Assembly: GCF_000820005.1 (NCBI RefSeq) | Contig: NZ_CDBL01000032.1 | Coordinates: forward strand, 62,752-126,751 | DNA from: Aeromonas piscicola | GTDB lineage: Bacteria; Pseudomonadota; Gammaproteobacteria; Enterobacterales; Aeromonadaceae | DNA: 64,000 bases | Reading direction: 5' to 3' | Part shown: positions 50,302-59,126 of the stretch, in pieces | Position numbering within the stretch: position 1 is the stretch's first letter | Layout of the letters: every line of letters starts with the position of its first letter | The notes under the pieces: generated by a model | The model's database searches: none | What the model was told of the DNA's origin: nothing | The model's input: only the letters and a program-made list of their open reading frames with translations | Made by a program: the position numbers and the translations under genes

Positions 50302-50832
50302 ATGAGCAAGGCAAGAATCGGCATCGTCACCGTCAGCGATCGCGCCAGTGCAGGCATCTACGAAGACCTCTCCGGCAAGGCCATCATAGACACGCTGAAC
50401 GCATATTTGACCTCAGAGTGGGAACCCGTCTATCAGGTGATACCGGATGAACAGGATCAGATCGAGGCGACCCTGATCCGGCTGGCGGACCAGGAGCAGT
50501 GCAGCCTCATCGTCACCACGGGCGGCACTGGCCCAGCCAAGCGGGATGTAACCCCCGAGGCCACCGAGGCGGTGTGCGATCGCATGATGCCGGGCTTTGG
50601 CGAGCTGATGCGGGCCGAGTCCCTCAAGTTCGTGCCGACCGCCATTTTGTCGCGCCAGACCGCAGGCCTGCGCGGCAGCTCGCTCATCGTCAACCTGCCG
50701 GGCAAGCCCAAGTCCATCCGCGAGTGCCTGGATGCCGTCTTCCCCGCCATCCCCTACTGCATCGATCTGATGGAAGGGCCCTATCTCGAATGCAATGAAG
50801 CCGTCATCAAGCCGTTTCGCCCCAAGAAATAA
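50302..50832 (+). CDS. mogA: Molybdopterin adenylyltransferase
   Basis: A 176-residue cytoplasmic enzyme that adenylates molybdopterin before molybdate insertion. It begins MSKARIGIVTVSDRASAGIY and shows the TTGGTGPAKRDVTPEAT loop, the SLKFVPTAILSRQTAG segment and NLPGKPKSIRECLDAVFPAI, all diagnostic of MogA. ATG 50302 follows AAGAG. It links functionally to torD, since TorD clients require the molybdenum cofactor, although the genes are far apart. Confidence 0.95.
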   Translation: MSKARIGIVTVSDRASAGIYEDLSGKAIIDTLNAYLTSEWEPVYQVIPDEQDQIEATLIRLADQEQCSLIVTTGGTGPAKRDVTPEATEAVCDRMMPGFGELMRAESLKFVPTAILSRQTAGLRGSSLIVNLPGKPKSIRECLDAVFPAIPYCIDLMEGPYLECNEAVIKPFRPKK

Positions 50833-50839
50833 GCCCTGA

Positions 50840-50870
50840 GTGGACGGGGAGATCCCCGTCCACTTCTTAT
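50840..50870. terminator. Intrinsic terminator of mogA
   Basis: GTGGACGGGGA (50840-50850) pairs with TCCCCGTCCAC (50853-50863), followed by TTCTTATTT. It could also serve the minus-strand DUF2541 gene that ends at 50880. Confidence 0.85.
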
Positions 50871-50879
50871 TTGCGGTGT

Positions 50880-51296
50880 TTATTTGCGGCCGTATACCTT
50901 GACCCCGGCCTTGCTCCCCTCTGAATTGCCATAGACCTCGATCCGCTTGATGCAGAGTCGGCTACCGAGAGACTTCCACCCCGATTCCTGATCCTCTTTC
51001 AGATCCTTGTCGAAATTGAGGGTCTTGCTGCGATCATTGCCGTAAAACACCTTGACCCGGTTAAGGGTCAATTCCCGTCCGGCCTTGACCATGATGGACT
51101 TGGCAGGTCGGCAGACGATGATGGGAATAATGGCCGGATGATCGCCGACGCCGAGCAGCATGGTGTTGCCGAGCCTAAATTCATCATCGGCCATGGCAGG
51201 TGTGGGCAGCGCCAATAAAAGGGTAGACAGCAAGAGCGCATTGAAGCCTTGGCGCAGGTGGGATTGAGCAGAGAAAACAGCAGATGGAACAGACAT
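50880..51296 (-). CDS. Exported DUF2541 (YaaI-like) protein
   Basis: A 138-residue protein with a signal peptide (cleavage near residue 36, PTPAMA-DDEF). The mature part, LLGVGDHPAIIPIIVCRPAKSI and later GSRLCIKRIEVYGNS, follows the pattern of Escherichia coli YaaI: two conserved Cys, a beta-rich fold and KEDQESGW. The family is uncharacterised and periplasmic. The ribosome site GGGAGG lies within a hairpin just before the start. It sits downstream of the APE operon on the same strand. Confidence 0.78.
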   Translation of the reverse strand: MSVPSAVFSAQSHLRQGFNALLLSTLLLALPTPAMADDEFRLGNTMLLGVGDHPAIIPIIVCRPAKSIMVKAGRELTLNRVKVFYGNDRSKTLNFDKDLKEDQESGWKSLGSRLCIKRIEVYGNSEGSKAGVKVYGRK

Positions 51297-51299
51297 TAT

Positions 51300-51320
51300 G
51301 CCTCCCGAAAAATGGGAGGC
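51300..51320 (-). promoter_or_regulatory. Hairpin enclosing the Shine-Dalgarno of the DUF2541 gene
   Basis: On the minus strand GCCTCCC-atttttc-GGGAGGC forms a seven-bp stem; its 3' arm is the GGGAGG ribosome site, four bases before ATG 51296. Transcripts reading through from apeR would carry this site sequestered. It has no T-run, so it is a poor terminator. Confidence 0.5.
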
Positions 51321-51386
51321 ATCTTAATTCATCAAGACCAAACCTAGGCTGTACAGGCGCCCTGCCCGCAGGCAAGGCGCATGGCT

Positions 51387-52613
51387 TCAGGACCAGCGTT
51401 TGAAGATGAGGGAGGTGTTGATGCCGCCGAAGGCGAAGTTGTTGGACATCAGATAGTCCACCGCCAGCGCGCGGCCATTGCCCACCACATGATCCAGCGG
51501 GGCACAGGCCGGATCCGGCTCGGTCAGGTTGATGGTGGGGGCAAACCAGCCCTCCTGCATCATCTCCAGCGACAGCCAGGCCTCGATGGCACCGCAGGCG
51601 CCCAGGGTATGGCCGAAGAAGCTCTTCAGCGACGATATGGGGGTCTTGTCGCCAAAGATGGCGGCGGTGGCGTGGCTCTCGGCTATGTCGCCACGCTCGG
51701 TGGCCGTGCCGTGGGCGCTGATGTAGCCAATGTCGGTGGCCTTGAGCCCGGCCTGGGCCAGCGCCATCTCCATGCACAGCTGCATGGTCTCCTGCTGGGG
51801 CTGGGTCACGTGGGCGGCGTCGCAGTTGGTGGCAAACCCCACCAGCTCGGCGATGATGGTGGCCCCGCGCGCCTGCGCATGTTCCAGCTCCTCCAGCACC
51901 AGGGTGCCCGCCCCCTCGCCAATCACCAGCCCGTCCCGCTGCCGATCGAACGGCCGTGGCGCCAGCTCGGGGTTGTCGTTCATCTGGCTGGTGGCAAACA
52001 GGGTATCGAACACCACGGCCTCCGACGGGCAGAGCTCCTCCGCCCCACCGGCCACCATCAGGGTCTGGTAGCCGTGCTTGATCGACTCGTAGGCGTAGCC
52101 AATACCCTGGCTGCCGGAGGTGCAGGCGCTGGAGGTGGGGATCACCCGCCCGCGCAGGCCGAAGAAGAGGCCGGTATTGACCGCCGCCGTGTGCGGCATC
52201 ATCTGCACATAGGTGGTGGCCGTGATGCTGGCGGTGCTCTTGTCGTTGAGCATGACCCCGAAGGCGCGGATGGGATCCGTGCTGCCGGTGGAGGAGCCAT
52301 AGGCGATACCGGTGCGACCGCCGGTCAGCACAGGGTGATCGAGCAGTCCGGCCCGCGCCAGCGCCAGCTCGGTGGCCACGGTCGCCAGCTGGGAGACTCT
52401 CCCCATGGCCCGCGTCTTCTTGCGCGGATAGCGGGCGGGCAGCACAAAATCGGCAATGGGCGCCGCCAGTCGGGTATTGAGTCCCTCGTAGATGGCCCAC
52501 TCTGGCATGGTCACCACCGCATTGCGCCCCGCCTGCAACTTTGCCCGCACGCTAGGCCAGTCCTGACCGAACGCCGTCACCCCGGCCATGCCGGTTACTA
52601 CTACCCGCTTCAT
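51387..52613 (-). CDS. apeR: APE beta-ketoacyl-ACP synthase ApeR
   Basis: A 408-residue thiolase-fold condensing enzyme of the FabF type, last gene of the aryl-polyene operon. The triad is complete: Cys 164 in SSACTSGSQG, His 301 in SAHGTATERGD and His 335 in FGHTLGACGAIE. In the APE type II polyketide system ApeR is thought to act early or in supplying the acyl part, while ApeO does the main elongation. ATG 52613 overlaps the stop of a remnant second apeQ terminus (ATGA), not the stop of the complete apeQ. Confidence 0.92.
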   Translation of the reverse strand: MKRVVVTGMAGVTAFGQDWPSVRAKLQAGRNAVVTMPEWAIYEGLNTRLAAPIADFVLPARYPRKKTRAMGRVSQLATVATELALARAGLLDHPVLTGGRTGIAYGSSTGSTDPIRAFGVMLNDKSTASITATTYVQMMPHTAAVNTGLFFGLRGRVIPTSSACTSGSQGIGYAYESIKHGYQTLMVAGGAEELCPSEAVVFDTLFATSQMNDNPELAPRPFDRQRDGLVIGEGAGTLVLEELEHAQARGATIIAELVGFATNCDAAHVTQPQQETMQLCMEMALAQAGLKATDIGYISAHGTATERGDIAESHATAAIFGDKTPISSLKSFFGHTLGACGAIEAWLSLEMMQEGWFAPTINLTEPDPACAPLDHVVGNGRALAVDYLMSNNFAFGGINTSLIFKRWS

Positions 52614-52684
52614 ACCATACCGCCATTCACAGAGATAAGCTGGCGTGCCACAGAGACAGCGCCATGTTGAACCGACATCAGGCA
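52610..52684 (-). pseudogene. Remnant of an apeQ 3' end between apeQ and apeR
   Basis: Reading minus, the end of this stretch encodes ARQLISVNGGMV followed by TGA, matching TRQVISINGGMV at the true apeQ end 95 bp upstream; the shared CTGATGTCG marks the other limit. Over the last 11 codons four differ synonymously and two conservatively. Its TGA overlaps the apeR ATG in the ATGA form used at other junctions of this operon, so this is probably the original apeQ end. Confidence 0.82.
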
Positions 52685-52704
52685 AGAGACCCGTCGCATT
52701 CGCG

Positions 52705-53430
52705 TCATACCATGCCTCCGTTGATGGAGATGACCTGGCGCGTGACATAGCCGGCGATGTCCGACATCAGGTAGGAGACCAGCCCGGCCACCTCGTCGGC
52801 TTGTCCCATACGCTTGAGCGGGATCAGCTTCATCGCCTCCGCCTGCACCTCTTCATCCACCATGCCGGTGTCGATGAGGCCGGGCGCCACGCAGTTCACC
52901 GTGATCTTGCGCTTGGCCAGCTCCAGCGCCAGCGCCTTGGTGGCCCCCATGATGCCCGCCTTGGCGGCGCTGTAGTTGACCTGGCCACGGTTGCCCATCA
53001 GGCCGGAAACCGAGGAGATGGTCACTATGCGGCCGCCCCGGCGCAGGCCTATCATCGGCATGATGCAGGGCTTGAGCAGGTTGTAGAAGCCGTCCAGATT
53101 GGTGTGCAGCACCCCATCCCAATCCTCGTCGGTGAGAGCGGGGAAGGCGCCGTCACGTATGATGCCGGCGTTGCAGACCACACCGTAATAGGCGCCATGT
53201 TCGGCCATGTCGGCTTCCAGCCGCTCGCGGCAACCCTGGCGATCGGCGATGTCGAACTGGATCAGGCGCCCCTGTCCCCCTGCGGCTTGCAGGCTCGCCA
53301 GGGTAGCCTCGGCCCCGGCGCGGTCGCCGTGGTAGTGCACGACGACGAGAAAACCGTCGGCGGCCAGCTTGAGGGCGATGGCGCGGCCTATCCCCTTGCT
53401 GGCGCCCGTGACCAATACGCTAGAGATCAT
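52705..53430 (-). CDS. apeQ: APE 3-ketoacyl-ACP reductase ApeQ
   Basis: A 241-residue short-chain dehydrogenase of the FabG type that reduces the beta-keto group during polyene growth. The NADPH motif TGASKGIG (residues 8-15), NAG at 87-89 and the catalytic Ser 140, Tyr 153 and Lys 157 (ISSVSG, NYSAAK) are intact. AAGGAAG precedes the start. A 91-bp gap with a remnant of another apeQ end separates it from apeR, unlike the overlapping junctions elsewhere in the operon. Confidence 0.94.
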   Translation of the reverse strand: MISSVLVTGASKGIGRAIALKLAADGFLVVVHYHGDRAGAEATLASLQAAGGQGRLIQFDIADRQGCRERLEADMAEHGAYYGVVCNAGIIRDGAFPALTDEDWDGVLHTNLDGFYNLLKPCIMPMIGLRRGGRIVTISSVSGLMGNRGQVNYSAAKAGIMGATKALALELAKRKITVNCVAPGLIDTGMVDEEVQAEAMKLIPLKRMGQADEVAGLVSYLMSDIAGYVTRQVISINGGMV

Positions 53431-53439
53431 GAAGCTTCC

Positions 53440-53901
53440 TTACGCTAACAAATCGGATAATTCGCCGGGTGCGGGTTGATAGGTCGAGAGGCGCGCAGTG
53501 GCGCACTCCTGCCCATCTTGCAGGATCCGGCATTCGAAACTGGCCATGCCGCCGTCTTGCAACAGGCAGCTGGCCTCTATGGTGAGCAGGGCTCCCGCCG
53601 CAAAGCGGGCGGGCTGGCAGCGGTACTTGCGGGTACCGAGCAGCATGCCGATGCGCACTGGCTCGCCGCGCAACCGCCCCTGCATGCCGGCCCAGGCGGC
53701 TATGGTCTGGGCCATCAACTCTATGCCTGCCCAGGCGGGCAAATGGCCCTCGCCATCGAGCAACAAGGCGTGTCGGGGGCCGACTCGTGTCTCGCAGCGC
53801 ACCTGGCTCGCATCCACGGTGCAGATGTGGTCAAGCAGCAGCATGGGGGCCTGATGGGGCAACAGGGCCTCGATGGCGGGCAGCGGTATGCGCTCATTCA
53901 T
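53440..53901 (-). CDS. apeP: APE dehydratase ApeP
   Basis: A 153-residue hotdog-fold protein of the FabZ/FabA-like APE dehydratases. It starts MNERIPLPAIEALLPHQAPML. The catalytic pair expected for the fold is seen as His 53 in GHLP and Glu 61 in AGIELMAQ. It dehydrates the beta-hydroxyacyl-ACP to a trans double bond, in partnership with ApeI in the described APE pathway. It overlaps apeO by four bases; apeQ follows after nine bases. Confidence 0.92.
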   Translation of the reverse strand: MNERIPLPAIEALLPHQAPMLLLDHICTVDASQVRCETRVGPRHALLLDGEGHLPAWAGIELMAQTIAAWAGMQGRLRGEPVRIGMLLGTRKYRCQPARFAAGALLTIEASCLLQDGGMASFECRILQDGQECATARLSTYQPAPGELSDLLA

Positions 53902-55079
53902 GAGGGGGATAGTCCAAACAGCAGGCTGACATTGTTGCCACCGAAGGCAAAGGAGTTGGAGAGGACCCGGGGCGCTGCCAGCCGAATGGCGCCACTCACC
54001 AGCCGGATGGGTGCCAGCGCCGGGTCCGCCGTCGTCATCCGCTGGATAGGTAGCGGCAGGGCCCGCTCCAGCAGCAGACAGGCGAGCGCGGCCTCGATGG
54101 CCCCAGCGGCGCCCAGGGTATGGCCGGTGAGCGGCTTGGTGGAGCTGCAGGGTACCTTGTCCCCGAACAGGCGATGCACGGCCTGGCTCTCCATGGCGTC
54201 ATTGAGGCGAGTGGCCGTGCCGTGCAGGTTGATATAACCCACCTGGTCAGGCGCTATACCGGCCTGAGCCAGCGCCATCTGCATGGCTGCCTCGGCCCCC
54301 ACGCCGTCCGGATGAGGGGCCGAGATATGCCAGGCATCGGACGACTCGCCCGCCCCCAGCAAGGCCAGCGACGCAGGCTGTATGCTCAGCAAAAACAGCG
54401 CAGCCCCCTCGCCTATGTTGATGCCCTGGCGGCCGTTGTCGAATGGCTGGCAGAGTTTGCCACTGAGGGACTCCAGGCTGTCAAAACCGTTGATAGTCAA
54501 GCCGCACAGGCTGTCGGCGCCACCGACGATCACCGCATCCACCAGTCCGGCCGCCAGCATCCGCTGACCGCTGATGAAGGCGCGGGCGCTGGAAGAGCAG
54601 GCGGTGGAGAGGGTGTAGGCAGGCCCGGAGATGTCGAGATAACGGGCCAGAAATTCGGACGGAGAGCCCAGCTCCTGCTGGCGATAGTCAAAGGCCGGGG
54701 AAATTGCCTCCCCCCGCCGGGCGGCGGCGATCGCCAGCTCGGCCTCGCCGATCCCGGCTGTGCTGGTGCCGAGCACCAAGCCTACCCGCGCAGGGCCAAA
54801 CTCCGCCAGCGCCTTGTCCAGAGCGGGGCGGATCTGCGCCAGCGCCGCCAGCAGCAGGCGGTTGTTGCGCGAGGCATAAGGGGCCAACGCCGCCGGTATC
54901 TCGGGCAGCGCACCTTCGACCCGCCCCACCGGGGTCAGGCGACCATCCAGCAAGGTCTGGTTGTGGCGGGTGAGCGGCGTGCTCCCCTCTGCCTGCCAGG
55001 CCAGCAGGGCCTCGGCGCTGGCATCCCTGCCCTCCCCCAATGCCGAAATGAGGCCGTAGGCCGCGATATAACAACTCAT
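53898..55079 (-). CDS. apeO: APE beta-ketoacyl-ACP synthase ApeO
   Basis: A 393-residue condensing enzyme with a full Cys-His-His set: Cys 161 in TACSSSARAF, His 286 in NLHGTATRLND and His 320 in GHTLGAAGAIE. In the APE system ApeO is the elongating ketosynthase that works with the chain-length-factor-like ApeC, which would lie outside this window. The start overlaps apeN by ATGA and its stop overlaps apeP, so these genes are translationally coupled. Confidence 0.93.
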   Translation of the reverse strand: MSCYIAAYGLISALGEGRDASAEALLAWQAEGSTPLTRHNQTLLDGRLTPVGRVEGALPEIPAALAPYASRNNRLLLAALAQIRPALDKALAEFGPARVGLVLGTSTAGIGEAELAIAAARRGEAISPAFDYRQQELGSPSEFLARYLDISGPAYTLSTACSSSARAFISGQRMLAAGLVDAVIVGGADSLCGLTINGFDSLESLSGKLCQPFDNGRQGINIGEGAALFLLSIQPASLALLGAGESSDAWHISAPHPDGVGAEAAMQMALAQAGIAPDQVGYINLHGTATRLNDAMESQAVHRLFGDKVPCSSTKPLTGHTLGAAGAIEAALACLLLERALPLPIQRMTTADPALAPIRLVSGAIRLAAPRVLSNSFAFGGNNVSLLFGLSPS

Positions 55080-55639
55080 TGGGACAGGGTCTCCAGCTGC
55101 AAACGGTAGTGAAACACATGCTGTTGCAGGCTGACCGGCTCCCGTACGCCGCCCTTGTCCTGGTACCCGATCTCGGTGACCAGAGCGCCATCGGGAGAGC
55201 GCAGCCGGCGCGTCAGCCCTTCATCCCGCAGCGTCCAGCCCGGCGGCAGCTGCGGCTGCCAGCTGGCCAGTGACCAGTAGCAGAGCATGACGTCCGCCAG
55301 CACCTGGGTCACGGGCGGCATGCCGGTGACGAGCAGCGGGCTCAGTGGTTGAGTCGCTATGCCCTGCTGGTCATAACGCACTCGAAACAGCCGGATCCCG
55401 GTCGGGGTCAGGCCGACCAGGGTCAACTGGCGGCCATCGGCCTCCAGCACAGTCATCAGCTGATGGGCACCCTCACCCACAGTGGCCGTCAGCAACTGCT
55501 GGCGATAGAAGGGGGTGGCAAGTACGGGGGCAGGCAGCGCCATGGCTGTCCCCTTGTCGAGATAGGCGGTGGGGGAAGGCTGGCTGCTGCAGCCCCCCAG
55601 CAAAAAGATGAGTAATACAAACAGTGATCTTATTGTCAT
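55076..55639 (-). CDS. apeN: APE outer-membrane-type lipoprotein ApeN (DUF3261)
   Basis: A 187-residue lipoprotein with signal peptide and lipobox LLGGC (Cys 17), followed by Ser-Ser, which favours outer-membrane sorting. DUF3261 proteins are constant members of APE clusters and are presumed to take part in moving or anchoring the aryl-polyene lipid in the outer membrane; their mechanism is unknown. It overlaps both apeM and apeO by four bases. Confidence 0.9.
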   Translation of the reverse strand: MTIRSLFVLLIFLLGGCSSQPSPTAYLDKGTAMALPAPVLATPFYRQQLLTATVGEGAHQLMTVLEADGRQLTLVGLTPTGIRLFRVRYDQQGIATQPLSPLLVTGMPPVTQVLADVMLCYWSLASWQPQLPPGWTLRDEGLTRRLRSPDGALVTEIGYQDKGGVREPVSLQQHVFHYRLQLETLSQ

Positions 55640-58011
55640 GTTGGCTCCCGGCTATCCTGCCCTGACAACTGGGGCTCCCGCACCGCGCCATCCGGTTGCA
55701 CGCGGTCCAGCACCAGAGGCGACAACAGGAAGGCAGTAAAGATACCGCCGCTCAACACCAGACCAAAGCCCGCTATGGCAGGGGTGTGACTCAGCGCCAG
55801 CAAGCCGAATGCCAACTGGGTGGTGAGGTTCGCCAGCAGGATGGCGAGCAGGGTGGAACTCTGCCGCGCCAGCTGGTTGCCACAGTGGGCAAAGAAGAGC
55901 CCGTAGTCGATGCCGATGCCGAAGATGAGGCTGAGCGCCAGCACACCAAACAGGGTGAGCGGCTGGCCGCAGGCGGCGAGCAGCGCCAGCCCCATGGCGA
56001 GAGCAATCAGGTTGACCAGCAGCACCCGGGACGCCCTGGCTGCCCCCATCCGCCGCCAGAGCAGCAGGGCTACCAGGCCGATGGCCAGCAGCAGCAGTTC
56101 GGCCAGCTTGATCCGGTAGTGGGCAAACAACTGGCTCCACTCGCTGCGCTGATCCTGCCAGTAGACACCCTGCTCGGCAGCTGCCAGCGCCGTCAGGGCG
56201 ACCTCGTCCTGCACCCCGACCAGCGGCACCCAGATGGCGACGCGGCCATCCTCCAGCGAGTGCCACAGCAGACGGCTCCCCTCGCTGACCGGGCTGGCAA
56301 GCCAGGCTGCCGGGGTCAACCAGTCAGGCTGACGGTCGGGCCCTTGCCCCCCTGCTGGTATTGGCACTCCGGCCTCTTGCAGTCGGGTCACCACCCGGGG
56401 CAACAGGGCCCGAATGGCGGCGGCATCCTGCTGCTGGCGCGCCAGCGAGGGCAGCCAGCGGCTAAGGGAGACAAAGTCCCGCAATGCGCCGCTATTTTTA
56501 AGCTCGGTCAGCTGATCATCCAGTCGCTCCAGCCGTTGCAGCGCCTGCTCGGCATCCGTACCCGTCACCAGAAAACCCTGCATGCCCCCCTGCTGACCGG
56601 TCAGGGCCTTGATCTGGTTCTCCTGCGCCTGCAGTTCCACCGGCAAGGGTTGCAGCCGGCGTATGTCGTCATCCACCTGCAGTTGGCTGATGCCAAGGGT
56701 GGCCAGCAGCAGGCAGAGCAGCGGCAGGCCGATGCGCACTAGGCGACGCTGCTGCCAGGCTCTGAGCCAGGCCATCAGCAGTGGCTGACTGCGCAGGGGC
56801 CGGGTCGGCAGGGGGCCCGACCAGCGCGGGAACAGGCAGAGCACAGTGATGAAGGCGCTGAACAGGCCCGCCAGTGCGCACACCGCCAGCTGTTGCAGCC
56901 CGGGGAAGGGGGCAAACCAGAGCAGGCCATAGCCGATAAGGGTGGTCAACACCGCCAGCGAGAGGCTCGGCAGCAGCCGTAGTCGGGTCTGATGCGGCGT
57001 CTCGTCGCCGCCGTGCAACCGTCGCTCGCACAGGAAATGGATGGCGTAGTCGATGGCGATGCCGATGAGGCTGCTGCTGATCACCAGGGTGAAGAGATGG
57101 ATCTCGCCAAACAGGATGAGCACCGTGCCCAGCCCCCACATCAGCCCCACGCAGATGGGCAGCAGGGAGAGCAGCAGCGCCCGGGTCGAGCGAAATACGC
57201 CCCAAATAAGCAGAATGACTCCGATCATGGAGCCAAGCCCTATGGTGGAGATGTCCTGCTGGGCCAGGTTGCTGGCGTGCTGGCTGTAGAAAAGGGTGCC
57301 ACGGCGCAGCAGCTCGGCACCGGGATAGGCTTCGGCCAGCCGCTGCTCGGCGTTGTCGAGCACCCTCAGCAACCCCTGATTGCGCTGGATATCGAAGGCG
57401 GAGAGATCCAGCTCGGCCCGCACCATGAACCAGTCGCGACCCGCCTTGTCCCGGCTGACCAGCCAGCCCTCCTTGAGTTGCATGGGGCCGCGGGCCTCTG
57501 CCAGCACCCCGGCCCGGGTCAACAACAGCGGATCGCTCTGCCACTCGGCGCGGGAAACGCCGCCAAAGGGCGAGTAGATCTGGCCAAGCACCCATTGGCT
57601 CCAGCCCTCGGCGCCAGCCGCCAGCCGGGCCCGGCCCGCTTCATCCAGCCGCTGCCAGGCGAGACGGTGCAGATAGCCCTGCCAGGCGGGGGCCAGCTCG
57701 GGCTGATAGCCCTTGATATGGGAGAAGGCCGCTATCTGGTCGAGCTGTTTTACCCACAGCTCGGCCGCCGCCTGCCCGTTCTGTCCGGCAGGCAGGCTCA
57801 GCATCCAGACCAGCTGGCGATCGAGCTGTTGCAGCAAGCCCTGCTGCAACGCCGGATCCAGATCGCTGCGGGATTCGTGGGGCAGCAAATCCATCAGGCT
57901 GGTGTTGATGCGGCTGTGGGGCAGCTGCCAGGCCAGCACGGCCACCAGCAGCAGACAGAGGCCGATCCAGATAGTGCCAAGCCGGCGCCAGGTGGTTTCA
58001 GATTGCAGCAA
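55636..58011 (-). CDS. apeM: APE MMPL/RND-type exporter ApeM
   Basis: A 791-residue inner-membrane transporter of the MMPL branch of the RND superfamily, with about twelve helices and two large periplasmic loops. Each half carries the family motif GxGxDY: GIAIDYAIHFLCERR in the first and FGIGIDYGLFFAHCG in the second. It should export the APE lipid, with ApeL and ApeN, toward the outer membrane. TTG 58011 is preferred as start because GGGAG stands eight bases before it; a GTG at 58035 is in frame but has no ribosome site. Confidence 0.9.
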   Translation of the reverse strand: MLQSETTWRRLGTIWIGLCLLLVAVLAWQLPHSRINTSLMDLLPHESRSDLDPALQQGLLQQLDRQLVWMLSLPAGQNGQAAAELWVKQLDQIAAFSHIKGYQPELAPAWQGYLHRLAWQRLDEAGRARLAAGAEGWSQWVLGQIYSPFGGVSRAEWQSDPLLLTRAGVLAEARGPMQLKEGWLVSRDKAGRDWFMVRAELDLSAFDIQRNQGLLRVLDNAEQRLAEAYPGAELLRRGTLFYSQHASNLAQQDISTIGLGSMIGVILLIWGVFRSTRALLLSLLPICVGLMWGLGTVLILFGEIHLFTLVISSSLIGIAIDYAIHFLCERRLHGGDETPHQTRLRLLPSLSLAVLTTLIGYGLLWFAPFPGLQQLAVCALAGLFSAFITVLCLFPRWSGPLPTRPLRSQPLLMAWLRAWQQRRLVRIGLPLLCLLLATLGISQLQVDDDIRRLQPLPVELQAQENQIKALTGQQGGMQGFLVTGTDAEQALQRLERLDDQLTELKNSGALRDFVSLSRWLPSLARQQQDAAAIRALLPRVVTRLQEAGVPIPAGGQGPDRQPDWLTPAAWLASPVSEGSRLLWHSLEDGRVAIWVPLVGVQDEVALTALAAAEQGVYWQDQRSEWSQLFAHYRIKLAELLLLAIGLVALLLWRRMGAARASRVLLVNLIALAMGLALLAACGQPLTLFGVLALSLIFGIGIDYGLFFAHCGNQLARQSSTLLAILLANLTTQLAFGLLALSHTPAIAGFGLVLSGGIFTAFLLSPLVLDRVQPDGAVREPQLSGQDSREPT

Positions 58012-58061
58012 GGTCGATTCTCCCGGCCAAACCACGGGCAGTGGCAGGGCGCGATGCGGGG

Positions 58062-58676
58062 CTAATGGGCAGCAAAGCGGGCCTGCTCCTCAGGGGTCAG
58101 TGGCAGGCTTCGCTCCTGCCAGGCGCTGAAACGGATGCGGGTGCTGTCACCCTGCTTGTCGGCAATGACCAACTCATCCAGCTGCCCTTGCCCGCTCAGG
58201 GTGAGGCTGGCGAACACCTTGTCCAGCGGCGTCAGGGTCGGCACCAGCAGCAGCTGCCAGCCCGCCTCCGTGCTCTGAAAATCGATCTTGAAGTAGCGGC
58301 TCAGGGTCGCCTCGTCCGAGCCGAACAGCGCCAGCAGCATCTGGCTGAATTCAAGCAGCTGGGGACTGTCGATGACGGTGGCGGGCTGACCCGCCATCTG
58401 CTGCGCCATGCGTTGTGGCGTCAGGGTCAGAGTCAGGGCAAAGGGCTGCTGCTGCTGCCACCAGAGACCAAGATCGCGCACCAGCAGCAGCTCGCCGGAG
58501 GCTTTGAGCGGCAGGCTCAGACCCGCCACCTGTTTCTCTTGCTCGAAATGCGCCTGCCTGACCTCACTCAGAGTCAGCAACTGCTGCACCTGGTCACGGC
58601 TCAGTGGAGCCGCCTGCAGCGGCAACGCCAGCAGCAGGGTCAGCCCGACCATCACGCGGTTCAGAAGAGGCTTCAC
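58062..58676 (-). CDS. apeL: APE LolA-like carrier ApeL
   Basis: A 204-residue exported protein with a signal peptide (VKPLLNRVMVGLTLLLALPLQA in part) and a LolA-type half-barrel: RQAHFEQEKQVAGL, SGELLLVRDLGLWW and RIRFSAWQE. It is expected to carry a lipid-linked product across the periplasm, working with the ApeM exporter. The GTG start at 58676 overlaps the apeK stop (GTGA). An internal ATG at 58652 is possible but would shorten the signal peptide. Confidence 0.87.
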   Translation of the reverse strand: MKPLLNRVMVGLTLLLALPLQAAPLSRDQVQQLLTLSEVRQAHFEQEKQVAGLSLPLKASGELLLVRDLGLWWQQQQPFALTLTLTPQRMAQQMAGQPATVIDSPQLLEFSQMLLALFGSDEATLSRYFKIDFQSTEAGWQLLLVPTLTPLDKVFASLTLSGQGQLDELVIADKQGDSTRIRFSAWQERSLPLTPEEQARFAAH

Positions 58677-59110
58677 TGGCTCACCCCCAGCTTGTCCAGC
58701 AGCACCTGGGGCGAGGCCAGGCACATCTCGCCGCTCGCCTTGCTCACCGCCACCTGGATGCTGTAGCCCTTGCTGGTGCGGGTGCCGCTCGCGGCATCGC
58801 TCAGCAGGTAGTCGATCTTCAACCGGTTCTGGTACTCGGTCAGGGTGGCGCGCACCCGCACCCGCTGGCCGAAGCGCAGCGGCGCCAGATACTTCATCCG
58901 GGTGTCAATGATGGGCCAGAGGTAGCCAGAGGCCTCCATCTGCGGGTAGTTGTAATCGATAAGATCGAGCAGGGCGCAGCGGGCCAGCTCTATGTAGCGA
59001 AAGTAGTGACCGTGCCAGGCGACCGCCATCATGTCCACGTCGTGAAACGGTATGGTCACTTCCACTTCGGTGCTGATCTGCCAGGGTTCATTCTGCATGG
59101 GTTGTCTCAT
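58673..59110 (-). CDS. apeK: APE thioesterase ApeK (4HBT hotdog)
   Basis: A 145-residue acyl-CoA/ACP thioesterase of the 4-hydroxybenzoyl-CoA thioesterase fold. The active-site stretch FHDVDMMAVAWHGHYFRYIE contains the family Asp and the HGxYxxY-like helix. It may release or edit APE intermediates. ATG 59110 with AAGGT upstream is used; another ATG lies four codons in. It follows the ammonia-lyase gene by about 16 bp and overlaps apeL. Confidence 0.9.
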   Translation of the reverse strand: MRQPMQNEPWQISTEVEVTIPFHDVDMMAVAWHGHYFRYIELARCALLDLIDYNYPQMEASGYLWPIIDTRMKYLAPLRFGQRVRVRATLTEYQNRLKIDYLLSDAASGTRTSKGYSIQVAVSKASGEMCLASPQVLLDKLGVSQ

Positions 59111-59126
59111 CAATAGTGACCTTGTT

